Under the pieces are notes generated by a model. It searched no databases and was not told where the DNA came from. It worked only from the letters and a program-made list of their open reading frames with translations. This document shows positions 1 through 6,377 of a stretch of DNA of 7,857 nucleotides, piece by piece (position 1 is the first letter of the stretch; the number at the start of each line of letters is the position of its first letter). Source of the stretch: Bacteroidales bacterium UBA5762 (GTDB lineage: Bacteria; Bacteroidota; Bacteroidia; Bacteroidales; TTA-H9). The stretch covers positions 328 to 8,184 of the forward strand of contig DIEY01000093.1 in the NCBI GenBank assembly GCA_002418865.1, read 5' to 3'. The position numbers and the translations under genes were made by a program.

Positions 1-294
1 GATGGCCGGGCCGATGGTCACCTTGACCGAGGGAAAGAGCTTTTTGACGGCCTCGGCCATGATGTGGGCCGCGGAGTGGCGGATGACCTCAAGGCCTTCG
101 GGGGCGTCGGGGGCCACGGGCTCGAGCTCGCGACAGTCTCGGGGGATGGGGGTGGCCAGGTCCAGGAGGGTCTGGCCGCAGCGGCACAGCAAGGTGTTCT
201 TGACGCGTTTTCCGGAAAGGGCTTTCGACAGCACCTGGCCGCATGATTCCCCAGGCGCGGCTTCCACGTTTTTGTCCTCGACCCGGACCTGCAC
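1..294 (-). CDS. thrS: Threonyl-tRNA synthetase, N-terminal part (truncated by window edge)
   Basis: Charges tRNA-Thr with threonine in the cytoplasm. Only the first 98 residues are inside the window; the frame runs off position 1. Residues 1-60 fit the TGS (N1) domain. Residues 73-77 read HSAAH, the HxxxH metal-binding motif of the N2 editing domain, followed by AEAVKKLFPSVKVTIGP, which is typical of ThrRS. The start is taken as GTG at 294-292 because a strong Shine-Dalgarno (GGGGAGA, 308-302) sits 7 bases upstream and no ATG fits. It lies downstream of tRNA-Val on the same strand, separated from it by a terminator hairpin. GC-rich codon use marks it as core chromosome, unlike the operon to the right. 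Confidence 0.93.
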   Translation of the reverse strand, partial: MQVRVEDKNVEAAPGESCGQVLSKALSGKRVKNTLLCRCGQTLLDLATPIPRDCRELEPVAPDAPEGLEVIRHSAAHIMAEAVKKLFPSVKVTIGPAI

Positions 295-301
295 GGCACC
301 A

Positions 302-324
302 TCTCCCCGGGCGGCAACCGCCCG
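302..324 (-). promoter_or_regulatory. thrS ribosome binding site with an abutting GC hairpin
   Basis: On the minus strand GGGCGG, a 3-base loop and CCGCCC (323-309) form a perfect short stem, extendable by one pair at 324/308 into the first G of the Shine-Dalgarno GGGGAGA (308-302). A hairpin touching the ribosome site could tune thrS translation, as ThrRS-binding leader structures do in E. coli, but this one does not visibly copy a tRNA-Thr arm. The structure is seen; the regulatory role is inferred. Confidence 0.3.
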
Positions 325-346
325 CGCGTCTTGTGGACGCCATCAC

Positions 347-376
347 GATAAAGAAGGGGAGGCCAGGGCCTCCCCG
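347..376 (-). terminator. Terminator between tRNA-Val and thrS
   Basis: GGGGAGGCC and GGCCTCCCC (356-364 and 367-375) form a perfect 9-base inverted repeat with a 2-base centre (about 8 pairs with a 4-base loop in RNA). On the minus strand it is followed by TTCTTTAT, a usable U-rich tail. It starts 9 bases beyond the tRNA 3' end, so it most likely ends tRNA-Val transcripts and may attenuate read-through into thrS. Confidence 0.65.
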
Positions 377-384
377 GATTCACA

Positions 385-459
385 TGGTAGGACCGAGGAG
401 ATTTGAACTCCTGACCTCTTGCGTGTCAAGCAAGCGCTCTCCCCCTGAGCTACGGTCCT
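385..459 (-). tRNA. tRNA-Val (anticodon GAC)
   Basis: A complete cloverleaf is visible on the minus strand. The acceptor stem is AGGACCG paired with CGGTCCT, the D arm holds GCTC...GAGC, the anticodon stem is CTTGC/GCAAG around loop TTGACAC, and the T arm is AGGAG-TTCAAAT-CTCCT. A discriminator A and an encoded CCA end it at 385. The anticodon GAC (forward strand 425-427) reads valine codons GUC/GUU. It stands upstream of thrS on the same strand. The AT-rich island begins on its 5' side rather than its 3' side, and I found no second copy of its 3' end in the window, so there is no sign that it served as an integrase attachment site. Confidence 0.96.
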
Positions 460-479
460 AAAAGCCAAACGGGAATGGG

Positions 480-509
480 ATACTTGCCCCAAACCAGTAA
501 GGAAGTCAA
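480..509 (-). promoter_or_regulatory. Candidate sigma-70-type promoter for tRNA-Val
   Basis: On the minus strand TTGACT (509-504) is 5 of 6 to the -35 consensus, and AAGTAT (485-480) lies 18 bases downstream as a weak -10. Transcription would start about 10-15 bases before the tRNA 5' end. Position and the good -35 support it; the -10 is poor. Confidence 0.4.
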
Positions 510-966
510 GATTGGCCCGGGGAGAAAGAGGAAATTTTTTCTGTTGGCGCGTGTTGGCGAAGTTGGCTGGAGATCAGGAAGTGAGAATTTGGAGATTTTG
601 AAATAAATACAATTATTTCGATATGATAAGTATAACTATTGAAATATATAGTTTTAGCCAGAAATGACGGGAGAGTAATTAAAAACCAGATAGTTCGAGA
701 ATGAGGGGCGAAAAAAACTAGATGCGCAGGAGGCTACGTTTACGGCCTTGTATAGATGAGATGGGCAAAATCGGAAGGTCGGGTTCCATGAGAATTTGGA
801 GGGCTGAAAGCGTTGGTGGAAGGAGGAAGAACGGTTTTGGATGGGTAGGTCAAAGGGTTTTTGCTAGGGGTAAGAGAAAAAGGACGTTAAGGAGGATGAG
901 AGAATATAAATAGATAGTTATTGCAATATGTGTCAGGACCATGCCACCAATATATTTTCTTGTGCT
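510..966. other. Gene-free stretch between tRNA-Val promoter and island operon
   Basis: About 450 bases without a convincing gene. The first part (about 590-660) is very AT-rich with two short dyads. The rest (about 660-905) is strongly purine-rich on the plus strand, full of GGA/GAA/AGG runs. A 63-codon plus-strand frame at 722-913 is rich in Arg, Lys and Gly and looks like a by-product of that composition rather than a protein. The left boundary of the transferred DNA probably lies in this stretch, where composition changes, but no attachment site or target duplication is seen. Confidence 0.6.
600..653. repeat. Two consecutive AT-rich dyads
   Basis: GAAATAA (600-606) and TTATTTC (613-619) form a perfect 7-base inverted repeat with a 6-base loop. 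AACTAT (634-639) and ATAGTT (648-653) form a second with an 8-base loop. They sit in the most AT-rich patch left of the operon. Such dyads arise easily by chance in AT-rich DNA; a junction, a protein-binding site or a weak transcription end are all possible. Confidence 0.25.
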
Positions 967-990
967 GAAGCAAAAAGATCATTTTGCTCC
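967..990 (-). terminator. Stem-loop around the stop codon of the last operon gene
   Basis: GGAGCAAAA (990-982) and TTTTGCTTC (975-967) form a 9-pair stem including one G-U pair, with a 6-base loop that contains the TGA stop (981-979). No clear U tract follows, so it is at best a weak terminator; it may instead protect the mRNA end. Confidence 0.22.
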
Positions 991-2025
991 ATGTTCAACT
1001 TTCAGCACTGATGTAATTGATTCTATGAGTTTGTTTTTATTTATGACAAATGTCTCTCTAGCCCCCTCAGAAAATGTTTTTGGAAAATATTTTTGTGGTT
1101 TAGAGAAAATTATTGCTGCACTTTTGAAATAATTCCAGAAAAAAAATGCCCCAATTGTTTGCATTTTACTGCCAAGAGGCGCTAAATATATATTATACTT
1201 GAAGTATCGATCATTAATGAAAGAAATTTCTATTAATTTTTTAAATGTTGCAACAGGGCAAAGCGTTTCAAGTTCAACGATAGGTTCTGTTGCCTGCTCG
1301 ATATTATCATGGTTAATTCTCATCAAAAGTTCTTTTCTCCATTGCAAATCAGTTCTATTCGGCTTTCCAGCTATGAATATTTTTACAGGGAATTCTATTT
1401 GTTCAAGTATGCACCTTAATCGAGAGCGTTTGAAAGTAAGAAATCCAATTAATAATGGCATTCTTCCGTGCTCAATTGTTCCTGTGAAACCTTCTGGGCT
1501 AATGATTGAACAATTCTTTGAATAAATAATATCCTCGTTCTCAATTTTGTCGTCAAGTATCGAAACGGGACTACTTGGTTTTTTTATGAGTTCATGGTAT
1601 AGTTGCTCTTTGGGATAATAAGTTTCGGCTTCAGTATATAAAATGCTAAAATTGCATTCTGAATCCATGAGCATCTTCATTATTTTAAATATCAGCGCTC
1701 TCGTCGCGCCAGAAATATCGAAGTAAAACTCAAAATTATCTTTAATTGCTTTGATGTTGAATGAATTAATAAATTCCTTGGCATTGATGACTTCACTCTT
1801 ATTCGTAGCTTCTTTTACTTCGTTAATTAAAATACTTCGATTTGGCTCGTTTAATTTCGTGTCATCAAAATCTAAAACTATTGTTCGATCAAGTTTTTTC
1901 CCATACCATTTCCGCAATGCTGACAGTGATTGTTTGACACGGTTTTCAAAGCCAGCTATGGTAATCAAGCAAATCGGAAAAGCAGGATGTTCTGAGTCAT
2001 TAATATTTATGGATAAATTATTCAT
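979..2025 (-). CDS. Putative sensor protein with two Rossmann-like halves (function unknown)
   Basis: Last gene of the four-gene operon, 348 residues. The ATG at 2025-2023 is chosen over one 26 codons earlier because it follows the upstream gene's stop by one base (TAA-T-ATG) and has an AGGT element 9 bases before it. The N-terminal half has a hydrophobic strand leading to GFENR (25-29), then FDISGATR (102-109) and YTEAETYYP (130-138), a pattern of alternating strands and helices like a Rossmann-type or CARF-like fold. The C-terminal half has a second strand-helix series with PLGSKMQT (283-290) and FSKPQKYFPKTFSEGA (307-322). There is no transmembrane segment or signal peptide. I recall such GFExR / DISG / GSKxQ proteins as partners of ORC-CDC6-like ATPases in defence islands, without an assigned activity. 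Ligand sensing or ATPase regulation is inference. AT-rich codon use contrasts with the flanks. Confidence 0.85.
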   Translation of the reverse strand: MNNLSININDSEHPAFPICLITIAGFENRVKQSLSALRKWYGKKLDRTIVLDFDDTKLNEPNRSILINEVKEATNKSEVINAKEFINSFNIKAIKDNFEFYFDISGATRALIFKIMKMLMDSECNFSILYTEAETYYPKEQLYHELIKKPSSPVSILDDKIENEDIIYSKNCSIISPEGFTGTIEHGRMPLLIGFLTFKRSRLRCILEQIEFPVKIFIAGKPNRTDLQWRKELLMRINHDNIEQATEPIVELETLCPVATFKKLIEISFINDRYFKYNIYLAPLGSKMQTIGAFFFWNYFKSAAIIFSKPQKYFPKTFSEGARETFVINKNKLIESITSVLKVEHGAK

Positions 2026-2026
2026 A

Positions 2027-4519
2027 TTATGCCAACCTGAATTGTGTTGATGTCTGGACTGAAGAGGATTTTTTATTAAGTTCGCTTTTGTAATAGTTGT
2101 CAAGATAAGCTCTAGGGCTGTGTATAAAGCTAATAAACTGTTTTTTATCCATATTTACGGTGTTTTCATTGTTTGTTGCTGTTGGAAATGCAGGCGTATA
2201 AATCTTGCGTAAAATTAACTTTTTTGTCATGGTTCCAGGTCCAGTATTGCTAAATCCCCCATCAATAAACAACCCGGATGAGAATAACTCTTGAAATGCA
2301 CTTGCGATAGTTTGATCAATTGGCCCTTTCAACTCCACTTCAATTCGTAAATAACTAGAATTCTTAACTTCAAGTAATTTCCGAGAATATTCACCAAATG
2401 CTTGGCCAACCTCAAACAAAGATTTTACAGCAATAGTGTTATAATCTTTCAACGCATACAGTTGGTTTCGTGAGTATCCACGAATTGTTTCGTGCTGAAT
2501 TTTTATTGAAAATGTTTTGGCATATCCAGTCGCTTCTGACATGAGTCGCAATAAATCAACAGAGTAGCTTATGTCGCCAGAACACAGCGCAATGAAAGCG
2601 TAAGAACCATGATATCGCATCCGAGAAAGCTTTTTGTCTTTTGAAAAGTTTTTTATCGCTTTCCCAATATTCTTGAAATCGGTTGGAGTGCCAAGCATCT
2701 TTTCAAGGCCAATATAGCCATCCCTTTTGGCAAGCTTATATCTTTTCTTCATTATATCGTCAAAAGCATCGCGACAAATGGCATATTTATCAGAAATTTT
2801 TAGATATTCTCTTCCAAGATTTACTTCAATATAATCTCTGTTTTCAGTTATACGGTCATTTACAGCGTCGTATAACGGTATTCCCGAACTATGCGCGGTT
2901 ATCCTGACAAGGTAAGAAGATTGTGGGTTAAACAGAAACGGCAACAAATGTTGGATAAATTCCTTTGGAACTTTGGGCATGGACAGGTCATCTAGTAACA
3001 AAACAATTCTTTTATTACGAAGAGAACTTAATTGAGAGGTAAGGGCAGAGACTGTTGACTCAATATAATACGCTGTTGAATTTGTTTCAGTAATTGGAAG
3101 TTGATGCCCATCCATTAATTTTTTAATTAGACCATGTAAGTCGCTCTCGATCATCAGCAAGTCGGATGTGAACAAGTCAAAATCTGCTTTAATTTTTTTT
3201 AAAAAAGCATTGATATTGTCTAGTGATTCGACGTGTATGTCAATAAGTTTATATAAAAGCTTTATAAGATGAATGGTGAATGATACATTAAAATAAAAGC
3301 ACACCATCCTTTCATTATTTATCCAGTCAGGTCGGCGTGTAGCAAGAGAAAAACTGCCAAGTTCAGATCTTGCCGAAATGAAAATTCCAAGATATTTAAC
3401 TGTTTCAAAACCACGTTGATCTGTTGACAAGTTGTACAATATAGTATCATAGCTCATTAGCTTTAAAGCTAGCGTTTTGCCGCATCCTCTTGGGCCAGTT
3501 ATTAGTAAAATATGGTTGTCTATGCTCATAATCTGCTTAAAATATGGGAGCTTGTTAGAGTACAAATTTGTTACCAAATATGGAGACCGTATTTGTAGCG
3601 CATTGATTAAACCAAAAGGGCTATCCAGAGTTTGTTGTTCATTTTCAGGTTGATCAGAACGCGAAAATAGATACTTTTTCTCGAGTTCATCCAAAACTTC
3701 CTTAGGGTTTGCAAAACCTCTCTGGACATCTTCATCGCAAAGGCGGGCACAGAGGTCCGCGAGTAGGTGGACAAAATACTGATCGCTTTTGCTGAAGCTA
3801 GAAAGTTTTATTTTCAAGCGCAACGTCAAGTCACTAATGTGTCGTCCGAGATCGTTAAGATCTGTGAGTGCTTTTTTTCTTTCATCTGGCTTCTCACTTG
3901 CACTCCCGATATCGACAATAGTAAACTTAACACCAATATCTCTTTTGTAATCTAGACGCTGAGATTCGCTTAACTCAGATACAAGAATATTATTCTCATG
4001 TAAATCATTGTGTATAAGCCCGGCTTCATCGAACGCGATCAGGCCTGTTAGAATATCACGAGCAAAATAGTAGATAGAAATAGGGCTCAAGTCATCCCCT
4101 AGGAACCAGTCCTTTAGATTTACCCCGTTAACCCAACTGGATATTATATAATAAAATTCGACTACTTCGCCATTGATCACTATCGAATCTTCTCCAAAAA
4201 AAATAAAACCGGCGATTGAAGAATGCTCAGGTATTTTTGAATAAATATCTACTTCATAATTAAAGTCTTTATTTTGTTTTACGTAAGCAGCCTTAGATAT
4301 GATTTTGATAGCAAAAGGCTTTGTTCGTTGTAAACAGCGAAAGGTTAATCCGTAATAGCCTCGCGCTTTATATGTATCCAAGATATATGTTTGAATAGTT
4401 TTTTTCACAAAAAATGAACTTATATCCAATGGCTTGCCACAAAAATCACACAATTCTTGACTTTTTGGATTTTTTGCGCCGCAAAAAAAGCATGAAATTA
4501 CCTTAAATGGTGTGTTCAT
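2027..4519 (-). CDS. Zinc ribbon - protein kinase-like - AAA/ORC-CDC6-like ATPase fusion
   Basis: 830 residues, probably the signalling centre of the operon. A zinc ribbon has C10, C13, C24 and C27. A kinase-like domain (about 40-285) has the beta-3 lysine in FAIK (K72), a candidate helix-C glutamate E89, catalytic loop HNDLHENNIL (D172, N177) and DIG metal motif (D203). The glycine-rich loop is weak and no APE motif is visible, so the activation segment is short; HND...N resembles atypical small kinases. Key catalytic residues are present, so activity is plausible. A P-loop ATPase follows: Walker A GPRGCGKT (342-349), Walker B IVLLLDD (505-511), a sensor-like strand LVRITAH (537-543) and a C-terminal winged-helix-like part ending near IYTPAFPTA, as in ORC-CDC6-type defence ATPases (recalled, not searched). 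The start overlaps the upstream stop as ATGA. No membrane segment. Targets are unknown; it may sense a threat and phosphorylate or remodel its operon partners. Confidence 0.9.
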   Translation of the reverse strand: MNTPFKVISCFFCGAKNPKSQELCDFCGKPLDISSFFVKKTIQTYILDTYKARGYYGLTFRCLQRTKPFAIKIISKAAYVKQNKDFNYEVDIYSKIPEHSSIAGFIFFGEDSIVINGEVVEFYYIISSWVNGVNLKDWFLGDDLSPISIYYFARDILTGLIAFDEAGLIHNDLHENNILVSELSESQRLDYKRDIGVKFTIVDIGSASEKPDERKKALTDLNDLGRHISDLTLRLKIKLSSFSKSDQYFVHLLADLCARLCDEDVQRGFANPKEVLDELEKKYLFSRSDQPENEQQTLDSPFGLINALQIRSPYLVTNLYSNKLPYFKQIMSIDNHILLITGPRGCGKTLALKLMSYDTILYNLSTDQRGFETVKYLGIFISARSELGSFSLATRRPDWINNERMVCFYFNVSFTIHLIKLLYKLIDIHVESLDNINAFLKKIKADFDLFTSDLLMIESDLHGLIKKLMDGHQLPITETNSTAYYIESTVSALTSQLSSLRNKRIVLLLDDLSMPKVPKEFIQHLLPFLFNPQSSYLVRITAHSSGIPLYDAVNDRITENRDYIEVNLGREYLKISDKYAICRDAFDDIMKKRYKLAKRDGYIGLEKMLGTPTDFKNIGKAIKNFSKDKKLSRMRYHGSYAFIALCSGDISYSVDLLRLMSEATGYAKTFSIKIQHETIRGYSRNQLYALKDYNTIAVKSLFEVGQAFGEYSRKLLEVKNSSYLRIEVELKGPIDQTIASAFQELFSSGLFIDGGFSNTGPGTMTKKLILRKIYTPAFPTATNNENTVNMDKKQFISFIHSPRAYLDNYYKSELNKKSSSVQTSTQFRLA

Positions 4520-5655
4520 ATTAACCTACATCGTAATGCGGCTAGAGTTCTGTTTGCTTCAACCGATTTATAGTTTGAGAGTCGTTGAGCACGGGGCAAA
4601 AACCATCTAGCTATAAAAAAATTAATTAACGTTTTTTGAGGATAATCAATAAGTTGTGGTTCCACATCTGGTGAGCAAAAATAATCTTTGTAGTTGTTAG
4701 CAAGAGGGGCAATAAAAAGCTGTCGTTGCACCCCATGGAATAATAAATTTTGTGGAAGGTTTAACTCTCTGAAAGCTGTGCGTAAAATTCTGAATTTCCA
4801 ATTTGGACCGTCGCCAAAATTGTTCTTGCTCAATTCTGGGCTTTCTATTTCTTTTAAGTAAGATTTAATGCGTGCATATAAGCCATTTGTCAAATGAAAA
4901 TGCCCCCATCCTTGACTATAGCCAATAGGTTTATATATCTTCATGCTTTGAAATGATATTCTATTGTACTGAGAGGAACGACCAAACGCGGAGCTTGTAG
5001 TTATAGCTATGAGTGTGGGATCTTTTTCTTTTTGTAGAATTATAGTATTTCCATGTATGTATTTATTATAAATAAAATTCCTGATTTCGTTTGAAACTGC
5101 TATCATAGAGATAAGCTTGCCACATAGCAAATTCGAATATGGGGGAAACGCTCCAGCAACAAATAGATCCATCAAGTTGTATAGTCGCGACTTTCTATCA
5201 GCATTATTCCATCCGATATATTTATCTCGGATCCTCATGTTATATACTGGATCTCCAAGCGCAAAAATTCCTACAAGCTTGTTATTGTTTTTATCTACTA
5301 CTAAAAAGCGTTGCCTTCTCCCAAAACCATTGGAAACAGGGATGGACCAAAGCAGCGATGAAAACCGGTAAAGTTTAGCGTAATCTGATTGTTTTTCGAC
5401 AGGAATAACAATTGGCTCGAATTTGTTGATATCTATATCTTTGCCGCTTGCAAAAAAAGAAGAACAGTCCTTAAAATTTTTCTCAATAAAATTTCTATTT
5501 TTATCCAGTGTGTGTGTCCTTGAAACACTATGCAAGGAACGGATTGTATCTTTGTCATCGAAAACCAAAGACAAGCTTTTGGTGTCATTATCTATAGAAA
5601 AGCCTTGACCAAGAAGACTTTCAAGGATTAACTCTTTAAGCTCATCCTTAGACAT
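4516..5655 (-). CDS. DUF4338 / DruA-like protein
   Basis: Second gene of the operon, 379 residues from the ATG at 5655. That start gives an 8-base overlap with the upstream gene (ATGTCTAA) and the natural N-terminus MSKDELKEL; ATGs at 5667 and 5709 would overlap more and have no ribosome site. The core (about 95-265) shows VGIFALGDP (128-136), YIGW (146-149), MDLFVAGAFPPYS (162-174), GKL (179-181), TSSAFGRSSQYNR (220-232) and QGWGHFH (248-254). The IGW and PP-containing blocks resemble DUF4338, the family of DruA from the Druantia anti-phage system; the N-terminal 90 and C-terminal 110 residues are not recognised. The biochemical activity was not identifiable from the sequence. The conserved polar motifs (H252, H254, R226, S227) suggest an enzyme or nucleic-acid-binding site. 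It is soluble, with no signal peptide. Family assignment is from memory of motifs, hence moderate; the reading frame itself is secure. Confidence 0.8.
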   Translation of the reverse strand: MSKDELKELILESLLGQGFSIDNDTKSLSLVFDDKDTIRSLHSVSRTHTLDKNRNFIEKNFKDCSSFFASGKDIDINKFEPIVIPVEKQSDYAKLYRFSSLLWSIPVSNGFGRRQRFLVVDKNNNKLVGIFALGDPVYNMRIRDKYIGWNNADRKSRLYNLMDLFVAGAFPPYSNLLCGKLISMIAVSNEIRNFIYNKYIHGNTIILQKEKDPTLIAITTSSAFGRSSQYNRISFQSMKIYKPIGYSQGWGHFHLTNGLYARIKSYLKEIESPELSKNNFGDGPNWKFRILRTAFRELNLPQNLLFHGVQRQLFIAPLANNYKDYFCSPDVEPQLIDYPQKTLINFFIARWFLPRAQRLSNYKSVEANRTLAALRCRLI

Positions 5656-6286
5656 TTCGACCAACATAATATGATATGATTGTGCGAATACGGCTACGGA
5701 TAAATGCATTATGACGTATCACGGAAATTAAGAACATGCCGGATAAAACGATTAGAACAGTGATCAAGCTCGCGTTGCCTGCGGATACTGTTGTATCTTT
5801 AATGGTAAAATATCTGGAAGACGAAAAAAAGAGTAAATATAGAGCCTCAAGAATACTTATACCTAAAACTCCAATAGTACCTTTGTATAATCCCTGAAAG
5901 GCTCTGAACATACTAACCTTGGTCGATATTTTGTCATCAAGTATATTGTTTTCAAGTATTAAAATATCGTGCTGTCCTACATCGCTTCCTCCGATATAGC
6001 AGCTTACATTTTGTTTGAATTTAGCAAAAACTTCTTGACTAACATTTCTGTACGTTAAGTCTACATCATAATTATTTTTCCACAAAATAGAAACTACTGC
6101 TTGGATAAGATGCCCAACTATATATGCGACACCAATCTGCCAGAAGATATTAAGATCATATATCACAGTCAAGCAAATTGGATTACCAGTTAGAAAAACT
6201 AAAAAGATTGCAACGGATAACAGGCATAAAAAACCTGGAATTACATATCCGACAACGTCGTAAAGTGTAATTGTAATTTTATCCAA
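5648..6286 (-). CDS. Four-helix membrane protein, putative effector
   Basis: First gene of the operon, 212 residues from a TTG start at 6286-6284. TTG is preferred over the ATG ten codons earlier (6316) because a strong Shine-Dalgarno, GGGGGAGA (6298-6291), sits directly before it, while the ATG lies in a 13-base tandem repeat with no ribosome site. Hydrophobic helices are seen at about 11-32, 47-68, 137-155 and 171-190. The first contains LYDVVGYVIPGF (8-19), a motif I recall from small membrane proteins in defence loci. A soluble stretch of about 65 residues lies between helices 2 and 3, and the C-terminus is basic (RHNAFIRSRIR). It overlaps the next gene by 8 bases. A role as membrane-damaging effector or anchor for the soluble partners is inferred from architecture and position; no enzyme motif is visible. 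Confidence 0.85.
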   Translation of the reverse strand: MDKITITLYDVVGYVIPGFLCLLSVAIFLVFLTGNPICLTVIYDLNIFWQIGVAYIVGHLIQAVVSILWKNNYDVDLTYRNVSQEVFAKFKQNVSCYIGGSDVGQHDILILENNILDDKISTKVSMFRAFQGLYKGTIGVLGISILEALYLLFFSSSRYFTIKDTTVSAGNASLITVLIVLSGMFLISVIRHNAFIRSRIRTIISYYVGRNV

Positions 6287-6298
6287 AGTATCTCCCCC
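6284..6298 (-). promoter_or_regulatory. Ribosome binding site that decides a TTG start
   Basis: GGGGGAGA on the minus strand (6298-6291) is followed after 4 bases by TTG (6286-6284). It is the only good ribosome site near the start of the membrane-protein gene and defines the N-terminus MDKITITLYD. Confidence 0.7.
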
Positions 6299-6310
6299 AG
6301 GAGTAAGTCT

Positions 6311-6336
6311 TCTCATGGAGCATTCTCATGGAGCAT
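6311..6336. repeat. Perfect 13-base tandem duplication in the operon leader
   Basis: TCTCATGGAGCAT occurs twice without a gap (6311-6323 and 6324-6336). It lies in the 5' leader of the operon, between the regulator gene and the membrane-protein gene, close to the point where base composition changes. Each unit carries an ATG on the minus strand, one of which opens a longer but unsupported start for the membrane protein. An 11-base inverted match (TCCATGAGAAT) occurs at 785-795. Confidence 0.8.
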
Positions 6337-6377
6337 CGCCAACACTAAGTCGTTAAAATTCCCTTAAAACTAGTTGG

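Noticed and set aside
385..459. tRNA-Val as an integrase attachment site
   Set aside because: The island lies on the 5' side, no copy of the tRNA 3' end is seen elsewhere in the window, and no integrase gene is present.
2..461. Plus-strand and other minus-strand frames over thrS and tRNA-Val
   Set aside because: They are shadows of the thrS frame and run across the tRNA gene; none has a sensible start or domain.
722..913. 63-codon plus-strand frame in the gene-free stretch
   Set aside because: Its Arg/Lys/Gly-rich product reflects purine-rich DNA. It has no recognisable domain, and its GGAGG-like elements are expected from composition.
1199..2050. Plus-strand frames of about 100 codons inside the sensor-like gene
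   Set aside because: They are antisense to a coherent 348-residue frame with conserved-looking motifs and have no support of their own.
5656..5709. Longer start of the DUF4338-like gene, giving MHLSVAVFAQSYHI as a possible signal peptide
   Set aside because: The extra 18 codons overlap the membrane-protein gene's conserved basic tail, have no ribosome site, and lack the positive N-terminus and cleavage site of a real signal.
6337..6377. Promoter for the operon between the regulator and the membrane-protein gene
   Set aside because: Several TTTTAA-like boxes occur on the minus strand, but none pairs with a convincing -35, so no call is made.
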